Below are positions 44,009 to 54,240 of a stretch of 64,000 nucleotides of DNA, piece by piece. Each line of letters opens with the position of its first letter. The first letter of the stretch is position 1. The position numbers and the translations under genes are program-made. The notes beneath the pieces were generated by a model. That model had not been told where the DNA came from, searched no databases, and saw only the letters and a program-made list of their open reading frames with translations. The DNA comes from Deltaproteobacteria bacterium (GTDB lineage: Bacteria; Desulfobacterota; Deferrimicrobia; Deferrimicrobiales; Deferrimicrobiaceae), in the NCBI GenBank assembly GCA_016218975.1, contig JACRCO010000065.1:16498-80497 (forward strand). The letters are read 5' to 3'.

Positions 44009-46725
44009 GGCCGCTCCGCCGCCTTGATCGTCCCGAACCCGGGCAAAACCGCCCCCTTCCACCCGCCCATCCCCGCCGGCAGGCCGGCCGTGCCGCGGGG
44101 GAGATCAGGCCGCAACGAAACCGGCAGGTAGCGGACGGCCCCGCCCAGTACAAGCTCCGCGTTTCCCCCCGGCTCGATCCGTAGCGCTGTGGCGTCGCGC
44201 GGGTTAAGCGCAAGGTAGGGAGCGGGCGCACGTTGGTTTATGGCCGGGGAAAGGGCGCTCGTCTCTTCCGAGCCGAAGATGTGGTGCAGGGGCAGGACAA
44301 GGAATGACCCCTCCCTCGGCAAGAACGCCGGGGGGATCTCCTCGAACCACGCCGCCCTTCCGGATGTTGACGCCTCGATCAGCCGGATGCCGCTCTCCTC
44401 CCCGATCCATGGGGCGGCCCCCTCCGCCTGGAACTTGATCGTCGCCTGGACCGAGTTCCACGAGGGCGCCCAGAACCGGGAAACAAGCGGCGCCGGGGGG
44501 ATCCCCGGGAACCCTTCCATTGAAAATGAGAGCGCGTTATCGGGGTCGTCGGGAGGTCTCGGCTCGTGGACGCTTAAGTTCGCCAGGATCGCTGTGCGGC
44601 CGCTGTAGCGTTGCGGCTGCCTCGGGATCTTCTGTCCCGCGATTCGGAATTCGGCGTAAGGGGCGCACTCGGAAATTCGCCGGAAGACGGGCAGCGCCTC
44701 GGCGAGGGCGGCGGCGACGTCGTCCACCTTTTTCCACTCCGCACCCTCCGGTCTGCCGAGGGATGAAAGGGCGTCATGCAGCCAGCGCCAGCTTTCCCGT
44801 ATTTCTCCGTTCGGGGAGAGCACCCGATGGAATCGCTGCGCCCGCCCCTCGCCGCTCACCACAGTTCCGTTCGTCTCGGCGAAGGTCCCCCCGGGCAGGA
44901 GGAGATCCGCCTTCGAGGCGGTGTCGTGAAGCAGGTGGTCGACGACGATCACGTGCTTCGCCTTCCCCAGGAAGGCGTCAACTTCCGCGGCATCCGCGCG
45001 GCGGTAGAGGTCGTTCTCCAGAACGATTACCGTGTCCGCATTTCCCTCCTCGACCGCCCGGAACGCCTCCGGGAGGCTTCGGCCTTCAAAAAGCGCCAGC
45101 CCGAGGGCATTGCACTCGGGGACAGTGAAGCAGAGCCTCGCCGGCAGGCCCGACTCGCAGAGGGCCCGCGCTATGTTTGCAGCGGCGAGGATCACCGGCT
45201 CGCTGCCGCACCCGGTCCCCGAGACGACGAGCGGCAGCCTAGCGCCCGAAAGCGCCGCCGCGATCTCCGCGCCCAGGGCCCGCGCTTCTTCAGAAAGGTC
45301 CGGGACCGGGGGCGCGTCGGCGGACAGCTCCCTGGCAACCGCGAACCCCAGCCTGGCCAGGTCGTCGGGCGCGGCGCGGTACGTCCGGACGGCCAGGTCG
45401 TCGAGCTTCGTGCCGCAAGGCGAGGCGATGAAGAACGGGCCCCGATCGTCCTGAACGGCATCCCGGACCGCCCCGTCGTGCCAGAGGGGGATCTTCAGCC
45501 GTTCCGCGATCCGCATCGGGGCCTGGCGCGCCGACTGCCGGAGAGCCAGCGCCAGCCGCGGGGCCGTGTTCGTCACGTCCTCTCCCAGCACGAGCACCGC
45601 ATCGCACTCCTCCACGTCCCTAATGGATGCAGCGGGCGCCGGGCCGTCCCGAAGGATGCCGGCGATGCGCCGGACCAGGCGTGACTCGCCTTCCGCCATA
45701 CCGGCGTGGAACCGCTCCGGGCCCACAAGGGTGCGCAGCCCGAAGTTCGCCTCGAGCGAGGCGCGGGGGGACCCTATGCCGATCACTCTCCCGCTCTCCG
45801 AAAGAAGGCGCGCAAGGAGATCCTGCGCCTCTTCCCGGCGGGCGGCGACGGGGGTTGCGCCCCGGCCCGGCGCGCGCAACGGCTGCCGGATACGGTGTTC
45901 CCCATTGACGAACTCGTAGCCGAACCGCCCCCGGTCGCACAGAAAATAACCGTTGACCTCGCCGTTGTACCGGTTGAGAATTCGTCGCAGCGTGCCGTAC
46001 CGCTCTCCGGGTATCGTGTTGCACCCCAGGCCGCAATGCATGCATACGGAAGGCGCGGTCTGGAGGTCCCACTTCCTCGTGTAATGTATTTTCAGCGTCT
46101 TGTCGGTGAACACGCCGGTGGGACATACCTCGACGAGGTTCCCGCTGAATTCGTTTTCCAGCGTCCCGTCCTCGTGCCGTCCGAAGTAGACGTAGTGGTG
46201 CGCGCCCAGCGCCTGGAGATCGCGCCCCCCTGCGTAATCCCGGTAGAAGCGCACGCACCGGTAGCAGGCGATGCACCGGTTCATCTCGTGGTTGACGAAG
46301 GGACCCAGGTCCTGGTTCCGGAAGGTCCTCTTCCGGAACCGGTACCGGCGGTAGGCGTGGCCGGTCATCACCGTCATGTCCTGGAGATGGCACTCGCCGC
46401 CTTCGTCGCAGACGGGACAGTCGTGGGGGTGTCCGACCATGAGCCACTCGATGACCCGTGCGCGGAATTCGCGCGCCTCCGGGTCGTCGATCGAGATTAG
46501 CGTCCCGTCGGCCGCCGGGGTCATGCACGACATAACTATCTTTCCCTTCGTGTCGCGCTCGTCCTGGAACTGCCTTACAGCGCACTGGCGGCACGCGCCC
46601 ACGGAGTGCATCGCCGGGTGCCAGCAGAAGTAAGGGATGTCGAATCCCAGGGACAGGCAAGCGTGGAGGAGATTCTGCCCGTCCTTTACTTCGTACCATT
46701 TTCCGTCAACCCGGATTCGCGCCAT
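44005..46725 (-). CDS. nuoG: NADH-quinone oxidoreductase subunit G
   Basis: A 906-residue iron-sulfur subunit. N-terminal ferredoxin-like part: '[15 protein letters not shown]', then '[10 protein letters not shown]' and the His/Cys cluster motif, then '[13 protein letters not shown]', and 'CMHCGLGCN' for a further [4Fe-4S] site, which corresponds to N7 in groups that retain it. The rest is molybdopterin-oxidoreductase-like without cofactor. Start 46725 is set by GGAGGTGAGG; the frame is open far upstream through nuoF but that is antiphase shadow. Two bases separate it from the nuoF stop. Confidence 0.95.
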   Translation of the reverse strand: MARIRVDGKWYEVKDGQNLLHACLSLGFDIPYFCWHPAMHSVGACRQCAVRQFQDERDTKGKIVMSCMTPAADGTLISIDDPEAREFRARVIEWLMVGHPHDCPVCDEGGECHLQDMTVMTGHAYRRYRFRKRTFRNQDLGPFVNHEMNRCIACYRCVRFYRDYAGGRDLQALGAHHYVYFGRHEDGTLENEFSGNLVEVCPTGVFTDKTLKIHYTRKWDLQTAPSVCMHCGLGCNTIPGERYGTLRRILNRYNGEVNGYFLCDRGRFGYEFVNGEHRIRQPLRAPGRGATPVAARREEAQDLLARLLSESGRVIGIGSPRASLEANFGLRTLVGPERFHAGMAEGESRLVRRIAGILRDGPAPAASIRDVEECDAVLVLGEDVTNTAPRLALALRQSARQAPMRIAERLKIPLWHDGAVRDAVQDDRGPFFIASPCGTKLDDLAVRTYRAAPDDLARLGFAVARELSADAPPVPDLSEEARALGAEIAAALSGARLPLVVSGTGCGSEPVILAAANIARALCESGLPARLCFTVPECNALGLALFEGRSLPEAFRAVEEGNADTVIVLENDLYRRADAAEVDAFLGKAKHVIVVDHLLHDTASKADLLLPGGTFAETNGTVVSGEGRAQRFHRVLSPNGEIRESWRWLHDALSSLGRPEGAEWKKVDDVAAALAEALPVFRRISECAPYAEFRIAGQKIPRQPQRYSGRTAILANLSVHEPRPPDDPDNALSFSMEGFPGIPPAPLVSRFWAPSWNSVQATIKFQAEGAAPWIGEESGIRLIEASTSGRAAWFEEIPPAFLPREGSFLVLPLHHIFGSEETSALSPAINQRAPAPYLALNPRDATALRIEPGGNAELVLGGAVRYLPVSLRPDLPRGTAGLPAGMGGWKGAVLPGFGTIKAAERP

Positions 46726-46727
46726 CC

Positions 46728-47999
46728 TCACCTCCAGGGACACCGCTTCTCGCGGATGTGGCGCAGGAAATCGTCGCGGAAGAGAGACAGGCCGCTCCGC
46801 AGCGGTTCCATGGCCCCCGGAGCCAGGGCGCAAAAGGTCAGCCCGGGCCCCAGGAACTTCGCGTGCATCGCCAGGAGTTCGAGGTCCTCCGGCTCCCCCC
46901 GCCCCACCTCGACGGCGTCCAGAAGTTTCTCCACCCAGGGCAGCCCGTCGCGGCACGGCGTGCACCAACCGCACGACTCCCTGGCGAAGAATTGCTCGAG
47001 GTTGCGCAGCATCGCTACGGGGCAGGTGCGGTCGTCGAGGACGATCATCGTCCCGGTGCCCATCCGGCTTCCGACCGCCTGGAGGGAGTCGAAGTCCATC
47101 GGCATGTCCTGGTGCTCCGCCGGGACGAATTCCGTGGAAGCTCCCCCGGGTATGACGGCGCGCAGCCGGTATCCCTCCTGCATCCCCCCCGCGGACTCCA
47201 GGATCTCCCGGATCGTGGTCCCCATCGGCAGCTCGCTGATCCCGGGCCGCCGTACCCTGCCGCTCACCCCGTATAACTTTGTTCCGGAGTCCCCGGTCCG
47301 GCTCAACCCCTTGAACCAGTCCGCACCGCGGTTGACGATATGAGGTACGTTGCACAGTGTCTCCACGTTGTTGATTACCGTGGGCTTTCCCCAGAGCCCG
47401 CAGACAGCCGGGAATGGCGGCTTGGCCCTCGGGGTGGCGCGCTTTCCTTCGAGCGAGTTGAGAAGCCCCGACTCCTCCCCGCACATGTATCGCCCGGCGC
47501 TCGTATGCAGGTAAAGCTCCAGGCTGTATCCGGACCCGAGTATGTCCTTGCCCAGGTATCCCTTCCCGTAAGCCTCCGCGATCGCTTTCGCAAGCCTCCC
47601 GGCGGAGAGCGCGTACTCCACCCGCAGGAAGAGCCACGCGACATCGGCCTCGATGGCGTACGCGGAGACGATCATCCCCTCGATCAGCTGGTGCGGGTCT
47701 CCCTCCATGAGCAGGCGGTCCTTGAAGGTGCCCGGCTCCATCTCGTCGGCGTTGCAGACCAGGTATTTCGGCCGCGGGGCGTCGGGACCCTTCGGCACGA
47801 AGGTCCACTTCATCCCCGTGGGAAATCCTGCTCCTCCTCGTCCCCTCAACATCGACGACCTGACCTCCTCGACGACCTTCCATGGCGTCATCGAAAGGAG
47901 CGCCTTCCGCAGCGCACGGTATCCCCCTGCCCTCTCGTATTCCGGGAGGTCCGGCGGCTCCCGGTCGGGACGGATGTTGCCGGTTAGCGGGGTTTCCAT
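46728..47999 (-). CDS. nuoF: NADH-quinone oxidoreductase subunit F
   Basis: A 423-residue NADH- and FMN-binding subunit. Motifs: 'RGRGGAGFPTGMKW' (NADH), 'CNADEMEPGTFKDRLL' (FMN), 'GAGRYMCGEESGLLNSLEG'-type block, and the [4Fe-4S] N3 ligands in 'ESCGWCTPCRDG' plus a Cys near 'GPGLTFCALAPG'. It works with NuoE at the tip of the peripheral arm. Thirteen bp after nuoE. Confidence 0.96.
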   Translation of the reverse strand: METPLTGNIRPDREPPDLPEYERAGGYRALRKALLSMTPWKVVEEVRSSMLRGRGGAGFPTGMKWTFVPKGPDAPRPKYLVCNADEMEPGTFKDRLLMEGDPHQLIEGMIVSAYAIEADVAWLFLRVEYALSAGRLAKAIAEAYGKGYLGKDILGSGYSLELYLHTSAGRYMCGEESGLLNSLEGKRATPRAKPPFPAVCGLWGKPTVINNVETLCNVPHIVNRGADWFKGLSRTGDSGTKLYGVSGRVRRPGISELPMGTTIREILESAGGMQEGYRLRAVIPGGASTEFVPAEHQDMPMDFDSLQAVGSRMGTGTMIVLDDRTCPVAMLRNLEQFFARESCGWCTPCRDGLPWVEKLLDAVEVGRGEPEDLELLAMHAKFLGPGLTFCALAPGAMEPLRSGLSLFRDDFLRHIREKRCPWR

Positions 48000-48012
48000 T
48001 CCATCGTCGCTC

Positions 48013-48477
48013 CTACCGGTAGTTCCCGAGGATAGCGTCGATCCCTCCGGGATTGACGGGGCCGTGAAGGTCCTCGTCCACCATCATCGCCGGCGCACGG
48101 TCGCAGGCGCCGAGGCAGGCGGTCGGCAGGAAGGTGAATCGCCCGTCCGCCGTCGTCTCCCCGAGTCCGATTCCCAGGCTGGCGCTCAACCGGTCGCGAA
48201 GGGAATCGTAGCCCATCACCCAGCAGCTCACGCTGTCGCAGACCAGGATCACGTGCCTGCCCACCTTGCGGCGGAAGACCAGGTTGTAGAAGGTGGCGAC
48301 GGCGTCCACTTCATCGGCGCTCATCCCAAGGAACGCGGCGATCTCCTTGACGCTATCGTCGGAGATCCATCCCCGGTGCCGCTGTACGACCTTCAGCGCC
48401 TCGATCGCGCCTGCTCTCCGTACCGGGTAATGCGCCAGCTCGGCCTCGATCTCCCTGATTTCTTCCGCGGTCATCAT
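48013..48477 (-). CDS. nuoE: NADH-quinone oxidoreductase subunit E
   Basis: A 154-residue thioredoxin-like [2Fe-2S] subunit (cluster N1a). Ligands: 'CDSVSCWVMG' (C-x4-C) and 'TACLGACDRAPAMMVD' (C-x3-C). 'HRGWISDDSVKEIAAFLGMS' is the usual N-terminal block. ATG 48477 is preceded by a weak site. Its presence with NuoF and NuoG shows an NADH-dependent complex, unlike the F420H2 or ferredoxin types. Confidence 0.95.
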   Translation of the reverse strand: MMTAEEIREIEAELAHYPVRRAGAIEALKVVQRHRGWISDDSVKEIAAFLGMSADEVDAVATFYNLVFRRKVGRHVILVCDSVSCWVMGYDSLRDRLSASLGIGLGETTADGRFTFLPTACLGACDRAPAMMVDEDLHGPVNPGGIDAILGNYR

Positions 48478-48510
48478 CGTCGCATCCCTGCTTCGACGTG
48501 ATTCAGACGC

Positions 48511-50265
48511 TCATCTGTCGACATCGGCCAGTACATAGTCGACGCTCCCGAGAATGGCCAGCAGGTCCGGAACCATGTGGCCCCGGCTGATGAGGGGAAC
48601 CATCTGCATGTGGGGGAATGAAGGGGCGCGGATGCGGAGCCGGTAAGCAATCGTGCCGCCGTCGCTGACCAGGAAGTAGCCGTTGTTCCCCTTGGTAGCC
48701 TCGATCCCCTGGAACGCCTCCCCCGCGGGAATCACCGGTCCCCAGCCAACCCCCAGGAAATGGGAGATGAGCGTCTCGATGTCGTGCATCGTCCGATCCT
48801 TGCGCGGAGGGGTGGCGAGCGGATGCTCCGACATGTATTTTCCCTCGGGCATGTTCCGCAGGCATTGCTCGATGATGCGCAGGCTCTGGCGCATCTCTTC
48901 CACCCGCACCACCGCCCGGTCGTAGCAATCTCCGTTCTGCGCGGTCGGAACTTCGAATTCGAAATTCTCGTAGCCGGAATAAGGGCGCTTCTTGCGGAAG
49001 TCCCATTCGAACCCGCAGGCACGAAGCCCCGGCCCGGTGATTCCCCACTCGATCGCCTCGTCTACCGTGTACCGGCCCACCCCCCTGGTGCGGCTCTGGA
49101 AGATCCGGTTGCGCATGACCATCCGGTCGTACTCGGCAAGCTTCGGGGAGAAGTAGCGGATGAACTCCCCGACGAGGCGGTCCCACCCCTTTGGAAGGTC
49201 CTGCGCCACCCCGCCGATCCGAAACCAGTTCGGATGCATCCGGTCGCCGCACACCGCCTCGACGATCCCGAACGCCTTCTCCCGGTCGGTGAACATGTAG
49301 AAGACGGGGGAGAGCGCCCCCACGTCCTGCGCGAACGTGCCGTACCACACCAGGTGGCTTATGATGCGGAAGAGCTCGCTCATCATCACCCGGATCGTCT
49401 TCGCCCGATCGGTCACTTCGATCCCGGCCAGTTTCTCCACCGCAAGGACGTACGCCAGGTTGTTCATCACGCCGCCGAGGTAGTCGACCCGGTCCGTGTA
49501 AGGGATGAAGGTATGCCAGGACTGGCGCTCCCCCATTTTCTCGGCGGCACGGTGGTGGTAGCCGATGTCGGGCACCGCGTCGAGGATCTCCTCCCCGTCG
49601 AGCTGAAGAACGATGCGCAGCACTCCGTGGGTCCCCGGATGCTGCGGTCCCACGTTGAGGAACATGAAGTCGGTGTCCTCCCCGCGCCGCGAAAGGCCCC
49701 AGTCCTCGGGGCGGAACCGGAGCGCCTCCTGCTCCATTTCCTGCCTGTCTTCCGGCAGGCGGAACTGCTCCATGTCGGTGGCTCGCGCGGGGTGGTCCTT
49801 GCGGAGCGGATGTCCCTGCCAGGTGGGGGGCATGAGTATTCTCCGCAAATGCGGGTGCCCGTCGAAGCCGATGCCGAACATGTCCCACGCTTCCCGCTCG
49901 TACCAGTTCGCCGCGGGCCAGATGTCGGTCACCGTGGGGACGGATGGCGTTTCGCCGCTAAGCGGAACCTTGAGGCGGATGTCCTCGTTACGGTCGTAGG
50001 AAAGAAGGTGGTAGATCACGGTGAAATCGCTTTTCGTTTCATCCTGGCGGACGCGTCGGACCCGCTCGTCGACAGCCGTAAGGTCGTAGAGCATCCGGTA
50101 TGGGCGGTCCGTCCCGGCCTTGAGGTAGCCCAGGACATCGCGCACGTTGTCCCTGGATGCCCACAGCGTCTGGATCCCGTCCCGCGTTTCCTGGGGGACA
50201 AGGGTCTCCTCGCCGAAGCGGTCGAAGAGCTCCTTTATGATCGGGCCGCCGTCCGCGGTTTTCAT
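48511..50265 (-). CDS. nuoCD: NADH-quinone oxidoreductase fused subunit C/D
   Basis: A 584-residue fusion. NuoC part (about 1-190): '[14 protein letters not shown]' and '[22 protein letters not shown]'. NuoD part (about 200-584): '[22 protein letters not shown]', '[12 protein letters not shown]', '[17 protein letters not shown]', 'FDRLVGE'-like helices and the C-terminal '[11 protein letters not shown]' with '[13 protein letters not shown]'. NuoD lines the quinone pocket. The C/D fusion occurs in several lineages. ATG 50265 overlaps the nuoB stop by 4 bp. Confidence 0.95.
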   Translation of the reverse strand: MKTADGGPIIKELFDRFGEETLVPQETRDGIQTLWASRDNVRDVLGYLKAGTDRPYRMLYDLTAVDERVRRVRQDETKSDFTVIYHLLSYDRNEDIRLKVPLSGETPSVPTVTDIWPAANWYEREAWDMFGIGFDGHPHLRRILMPPTWQGHPLRKDHPARATDMEQFRLPEDRQEMEQEALRFRPEDWGLSRRGEDTDFMFLNVGPQHPGTHGVLRIVLQLDGEEILDAVPDIGYHHRAAEKMGERQSWHTFIPYTDRVDYLGGVMNNLAYVLAVEKLAGIEVTDRAKTIRVMMSELFRIISHLVWYGTFAQDVGALSPVFYMFTDREKAFGIVEAVCGDRMHPNWFRIGGVAQDLPKGWDRLVGEFIRYFSPKLAEYDRMVMRNRIFQSRTRGVGRYTVDEAIEWGITGPGLRACGFEWDFRKKRPYSGYENFEFEVPTAQNGDCYDRAVVRVEEMRQSLRIIEQCLRNMPEGKYMSEHPLATPPRKDRTMHDIETLISHFLGVGWGPVIPAGEAFQGIEATKGNNGYFLVSDGGTIAYRLRIRAPSFPHMQMVPLISRGHMVPDLLAILGSVDYVLADVDR

Positions 50266-50903
50266 ATTTCGTCGGGGGTCCGAAGAACCGTGGCCCTCTG
50301 CCGCTCCGCACGGTTCCGGTCCCGAAGAGAAGGGAGAGGCGGCCGAACGACGGCCTGGGGGCCGGCAACCCAGCTCAAGGGGCGGCGCTCGGTACCGACG
50401 GCATCCCGAAGGAGCAGAAGCCCTTCCATGAACGCGTCCGGCCGGGGCGGGCACCCGGGCACATAGACGTCCACCGGAAGGAACTTGTCGACGCCCTGGA
50501 CCACGCTGTAGATGTCGTACATCCCGCCGGAATTGGCGCACGACCCCATGGAAATTACCCATCGGGGCTCCATCATCTGATCGTAGAGCCGTTTGATGAT
50601 TGGAGCCATCTTGATGAAAACGGTTCCCGCGATGACAATCAGGTCGGCTTCACGGGGCGTTCCCCGGATCACTTCCGATCCGAACCGGGCGATGTCGTAC
50701 TTGCTCGTGATGCTCGTGGCCATTTCCACGAAACAGCACGAGAGGCCGAAATTGAAAGGCCATATGGAGTTTTTGCGCCCCCAGGCGAGCACGTCCTGCA
50801 AGGTCGTGAGGACGAAGCTCCGTTGGACCGCGGCCCCCATGTCGAGGCTCTCCGGCCCCTCGGCCGGCCCGAGCGATTCCGGTTTCATGAGCGACCAGCG
50901 CAC
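50262..50903 (-). CDS. nuoB: NADH-quinone oxidoreductase subunit B
   Basis: A 213-residue subunit carrying cluster N2, the last before quinone. Ligands: the tandem Cys in 'LSCCFVEM', 'MGSCANSGG' and '[10 protein letters not shown]'. A C-terminal basic extension of about 35 residues beyond the usual core is present. Start 50903 is nominal; ATG at 50888 is also possible. Three bp after nuoA. Confidence 0.95.
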   Translation of the reverse strand: MRWSLMKPESLGPAEGPESLDMGAAVQRSFVLTTLQDVLAWGRKNSIWPFNFGLSCCFVEMATSITSKYDIARFGSEVIRGTPREADLIVIAGTVFIKMAPIIKRLYDQMMEPRWVISMGSCANSGGMYDIYSVVQGVDKFLPVDVYVPGCPPRPDAFMEGLLLLRDAVGTERRPLSWVAGPQAVVRPPLPSLRDRNRAERQRATVLRTPDEI

Positions 50904-50906
50904 GCG

Positions 50907-51296
50907 CTACCCCTCCTCTGCCGCCCGCGCACGCAGCCGTCCGGCGGGACCCCAATCGAGCGCTCTAACTCTCCAAAGATAAGCCAGGGCGGCCGCCAGG
51001 ATGGCGATGAAGACGAGCACCTCCACGTAGCCCGCCCAACCCAATTCGGGAACCGCCACCGCCCAGGCGAAGAGGAAGACGGACTCCAGGTCGAAGATAA
51101 CGAAGAACATCGCCAGGAGGTAAAATTTGACGGAAAACAGGACACGGGCGGAGCCCTCGGAAACGATACCCGACTCGTACGGTTCGGCGACGGCGCGTCC
51201 CCGATTGCGCTCACCCAGAATGTGGGAGACCCCTATCATGGTACCCACAACAACGATTACCGCGGCGAAATATACCGCCAAAGGCCACATCGTCAT
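50907..51296 (-). CDS. nuoA: NADH-quinone oxidoreductase subunit A
   Basis: A 129-residue protein with three membrane helices. 'PYESGIVSEGSARVLFSVKFYLLAMFFVIFDLESVFL' (shown here in part) is the family block with conserved acidic residues. ATG 51296 is preceded by GGGGGG/GAGG-like purines. It is the first gene of the 14.5-kb nuo operon, whose promoter should lie in 51,297-51,580. Confidence 0.95.
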   Translation of the reverse strand: MTMWPLAVYFAAVIVVVGTMIGVSHILGERNRGRAVAEPYESGIVSEGSARVLFSVKFYLLAMFFVIFDLESVFLFAWAVAVPELGWAGYVEVLVFIAILAAALAYLWRVRALDWGPAGRLRARAAEEG

Positions 51297-51585
51297 TCGG
51301 GATTCCCCCCTCGAATGATTCGGTTTTCGTAGCAGACGGGATCGCGGCGAATTAATTGTACTTTTTGGTTTGATGATCCCGGCACGGGATCGTTTCGGAA
51401 TTATGTGGACCAGGGAACGGCTGTTCTTGTACCGCTTCCGCGGATGGATTGGCCGGTTCTTCAAATGCCGATGATCATGCGCGTGTTCACTGCGAAGCCG
51501 GCAAGGATAGGAGCCAAGGAAATGCAGCGAGAAGGACGTCGGGGGGATTTTTAAAATCGTTGGGCACAAATTTGTACCGGTGCCC
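51297..51585. other. Non-coding region between nuoA and the island boundary
   Basis: No credible gene is seen. It presumably holds the nuo promoter, reading leftward. An inverted repeat, GGGCAC (51562-51567) / GTGCCC (51580-51585), surrounds an ACAAATTTGT core next to the left attachment repeat; its role is unknown. Confidence 0.5.
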
Positions 51586-51594
51586 GAAAGAAAA

Positions 51595-51621
51595 AGGGCT
51601 ACGGGATTTGCCCGTAACCCT
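51595..51621 (-). terminator. Terminator copy within left island repeat
   Basis: Read on the minus strand, an 11-bp stem (AGGGTTACGGG / CCCGTAGCCCT, one G-T pair) with a 5-nt loop is followed by five T residues. It duplicates the tRNA-Met terminator at the other end of the island, differing only in the loop. Confidence 0.75.
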
Positions 51622-51676
51622 TTGATTTATTTGGTAGCGGGGCCAGGATTTGAACCTGGGACCTTCGGGTTATGAG
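51611..51676. repeat. Left attachment repeat (attL) with 3' part of tRNA-Met
   Basis: 66 bp identical to 56643-56708. It contains the last 45 nt of an initiator tRNA-Met gene (from just before the anticodon to CCA, minus strand, 51632-51676) and the start of the following terminator stem. Immediately to the right the tRNA sequence ends abruptly. This is the typical duplicated end of an element inserted in a tRNA gene. Confidence 0.88.
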
Positions 51677-51746
51677 TGTGCCCCGATTTCGGCGCAATAT
51701 CGACATAACTATAATAATCCCATTGCGTCAAAGTCAGAATTAAACT

Positions 51747-52994
51747 ATGCTTCGTGTGATTATGACAGGCTATCTCGACAGGGAAATCTCTCCCCGGGTG
51801 CATGAGGCGCTCCGCGACATGCCGGTCGTTGTCCTGACGGGGTTGCGGCAGTGCGGCAAGAGCACGTTTCTAAGGAACGACACCGGGTTGAAAAAACGGC
51901 GGTACTTTTCCCTGGACCGTTTCGGCGATCTCGAGGCGATACGCACCAACGCAGAGGCGATCCTCGGAGAGCCTGGCCCCATCACGATCGACGAAGCGCA
52001 ACGCCTGCCCGGACTCATGGAGATCATCAAGGCGCAGGTCGACAGGGAGGGCCAGATCCCGGGCCGAATCCTGCTCTCGGGATCCGCCAACTTCTCGCTT
52101 CTGAAGGGGGTGTCGGAAAGCCTGGCCGGCCGGGCCATCTACATCGAGATGACCCCGTTCAGCCGCAGGGAAATCCACCGGGCGACGAAAGGGGAGCCAT
52201 TTCTCCGCACCTTCTTCAGGAAACCTTCTCTTCCCCGACGAGGAGCGCTTTCGAAGTCCATCTCCCACGCCGAAATCCTGCGGGGCGGAATGCCACGGGT
52301 GGCGCTGGGAGGCGTCCGGAACCCGTCGACCTGGTTTACCGGATACGAGCAGACCTATGTCGAGCGGGACGTCCGGCAGCTCAGCCAGGTGGCGGACCTG
52401 ATCTCCTTCCGCAGGGCAGTGCGGTTGTCTGCGCTTCGCACAGGAAAGATCCTGAAAATCAGCGAACTCGCCCGGGACGCTCAATTGCCCGTGGCGACCC
52501 TGTCCCGGTACCTCGGGGTGATGGAAACCTCCTGCCTGGTCCGTCGGCTCCCCCCGTATCTCGAAAATCCCGTATCCCGTATGGTGAAATCGCCGAAGCT
52601 TTTTTTCAACGACGCCGGCCTGGCGGCACACTTTGCGGGTGTTCGCGACATCTCCCCCGGCGCGGATTCCCTCATGCGGGGGCCCTTGTTCGAAACGTAC
52701 TTCCTTCAGAATCTTGCGGAGACATTGTCGGCCCGTTGGCCGGAAGCCGGGCTTTATTATTGGAACGTACAGGGACGCCACGAGGTGGATTTCGTCATTG
52801 CCGAGGGGAGCGATTGCTTGGCGATCGAGGTCAAGGCGTCGACAAGATGGTCCGATTCCGACCTTGGCGGCATCCGGGCTTTCCTTGCCGGCGCACCCCG
52901 TTGCCGCGGAGGGATTCTTGCCTACGGAGGCCGGGACTCTATCGCTCTCGGAGACCGCCTCTTCGCCCTTCCGATGGAGCTGGTTCTCGGATAA
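51747..52994 (+). CDS. ATP-binding protein, AAA_14/DUF4143 family
   Basis: A 415-residue protein. N-terminal P-loop domain with Walker A 'GLRQCGKST' (about residue 32) and Walker B 'PITIDEAQRL' (about 78), sensor-like 'LLSGSANFSLL'. The middle contains a winged-helix-like segment ('LKISELARDAQLPVATLSRYLGVM'). The C-terminal DUF4143 part ends with a restriction-endonuclease-like core 'EVDFVIAEGSDCLAIEVKAS'. The family is common on mobile DNA and its function is unproven. ATG 51747 or 51762 could start it. It is the first island gene. Confidence 0.88.
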   Translation: MLRVIMTGYLDREISPRVHEALRDMPVVVLTGLRQCGKSTFLRNDTGLKKRRYFSLDRFGDLEAIRTNAEAILGEPGPITIDEAQRLPGLMEIIKAQVDREGQIPGRILLSGSANFSLLKGVSESLAGRAIYIEMTPFSRREIHRATKGEPFLRTFFRKPSLPRRGALSKSISHAEILRGGMPRVALGGVRNPSTWFTGYEQTYVERDVRQLSQVADLISFRRAVRLSALRTGKILKISELARDAQLPVATLSRYLGVMETSCLVRRLPPYLENPVSRMVKSPKLFFNDAGLAAHFAGVRDISPGADSLMRGPLFETYFLQNLAETLSARWPEAGLYYWNVQGRHEVDFVIAEGSDCLAIEVKASTRWSDSDLGGIRAFLAGAPRCRGGILAYGGRDSIALGDRLFALPMELVLG

Positions 52995-53048
52995 GGGAGG
53001 GACGATTGGCCGGGCGCCGGGTAAATACCCCCCTTAAGGGAGGAACTC

Positions 53049-53729
53049 GTGACTCGCAATATCATCTCTGCTTTCTTCGGGTTTTCATTGATGCTCTTGT
53101 TTTCATTCCTTTTTATCTCTACTGCATATGCAAACGAGCCTTTCTACAGCATGCCCTCAACCATCAATAAATCTGCAAACTACTTATTATTTCAACACAA
53201 TTATTATGTCGAGACAAAAGGGCCGAATGGGGACTGCAAATACTACGACATCTTGAAAACTTTTTCGGAAAAGGGATATATCGTCGTAAGCGAAATTCGG
53301 CCGAAAGACGCCTCTGTCGTTGAGTATGGGAAAAAAGCGGCTGCAGATGTCCGTATACTGACTACTGCCGGTGTCCCTCCGCAAAACATAACGGTAGCCG
53401 GTCATTCAAAAGGTGGTGTCATTGTCCTTCAGGTCGCAGCAGAGCTTGAGAATCCCAAAGTCAATTATCTGATTTTAGCCGGCTGCGGGATGAAAGGGCT
53501 TGAAAAGGGATACCCTGATTTCGCAAAGCTCAAAGGGACTTTCCTGTCGCTGTATGCAACGTCGGATAAGGTGGCTGGGAGCTGTAATAGTAGCTTTTCT
53601 CAAGTAAAGTCAAGCGATTCGTCCTTCAAAGAAATTGCATTGCAGACCGATGCGGGCCATCAGCTCTTTTTTAAGCCGATTGATCTCTGGTTGGAACCGG
53701 CAATTGCGTGGTTGAAGCCGGGTAAATGA
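53049..53729 (+). CDS. Secreted alpha/beta hydrolase
   Basis: A 226-residue protein with a strong signal peptide ('FFGFSLMLLFSFLFISTAYA'). Nucleophile elbow 'GHSKGG' (Ser near 119), probable Asp in 'YATSDKV' and His in 'DAGHQLFF' (near 200) complete a catalytic triad. Substrate unknown. Base composition is clearly more AT-rich than the neighbouring genes, with many AAA/ATT codons, supporting recent transfer. GTG 53049 is the start, with GGAG 7-8 nt upstream. Confidence 0.8.
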   Translation: MTRNIISAFFGFSLMLLFSFLFISTAYANEPFYSMPSTINKSANYLLFQHNYYVETKGPNGDCKYYDILKTFSEKGYIVVSEIRPKDASVVEYGKKAAADVRILTTAGVPPQNITVAGHSKGGVIVLQVAAELENPKVNYLILAGCGMKGLEKGYPDFAKLKGTFLSLYATSDKVAGSCNSSFSQVKSSDSSFKEIALQTDAGHQLFFKPIDLWLEPAIAWLKPGK

Positions 53730-53894
53730 TCATTTTTATTCATATGCGGCAAAAGCGCCCTCAATCCTCCCGCCCTTTACCATGAGGGAAAGGGCGTTGA
53801 TTGCGAGGCGTCAGCCGCTTGAATACAACAGCAAGCTGATATTTAGCGCACGAGCACAGAACCATCGAAACGAGGAAGACCGCGGCACGTCGTT

Positions 53895-54179
53895 TCAACC
53901 GACAGCCCAGGCGTATTTCTTCAGCGTAACCAGCGTGGGGGAATGCTTGTTGGCAGAGAGGGCCGTCTCCAGCCGGGTAACGGCGGGAGGCCTGGTTCCC
54001 ATCTTCGCCGCCACACCGGCCTGTGTTAGGCCGGCACGCCTACGAGCGGCGAGCAGTTCACGCAGCAGGTCGAACTCCGTTTCAAGCTCGTCGTATGCTG
54101 CCTTGAATTCAGGATCCTTCTTCCACGCCTCCACCATCTGGCGGTGCGTCCTGGTCGGCGGTTTCCTCTTCATGTTCAT
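53895..54179 (-). CDS. HigA-type XRE antitoxin
   Basis: A 94-residue protein with 'MVEAWKKDPEFKAAYDELETEF' typical of HigA antitoxins for the phage Gp49-like HigB family, then a helix-turn-helix ('AGLTQAGVAAKMGTRPPAVTRLE'). It would bind HigB and its own promoter. Its start overlaps the stop of a truncated toxin (ATGA at 54176-54179), showing toxin-antitoxin order. With the toxin lost, it may be an orphan. ATG 54173 is an alternative start. Confidence 0.82.
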   Translation of the reverse strand: MNMKRKPPTRTHRQMVEAWKKDPEFKAAYDELETEFDLLRELLAARRRAGLTQAGVAAKMGTRPPAVTRLETALSANKHSPTLVTLKKYAWAVG

Positions 54180-54240
54180 GACATGCTCACCTCTTTTTGC
54201 CGCGCCCGGGCAATATCGAGCTCCTCCTTTGGGGTCTGGA
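54176..54240 (-). pseudogene. HigB toxin stub, last 20 codons only
   Basis: The minus frame ending in TGA at 54176-54178 reads 'QTPKEELDIARARQKEVSMS', the C-terminus of Gp49-like HigB toxins (the 'KTPxxEIxxAxxRxxEV' pattern). The remaining roughly 90 residues are missing; the break coincides with the start of the AbiEi operator repeat at 54238. Confidence 0.62.

Noticed and set aside
44005..47883. Reading the nuoG frame as a 1,292-residue protein extending through nuoF
   Set aside because: The upstream part is antiphase to the clear NuoF frame; the NuoG ferredoxin domain starts at 46725 with a ribosome site.
53771..53796. CGCCCTTT / AAAGGGCG hairpin after the island hydrolase
   Set aside because: Short stem, 10-nt loop and no T tract; not convincing as a terminator.
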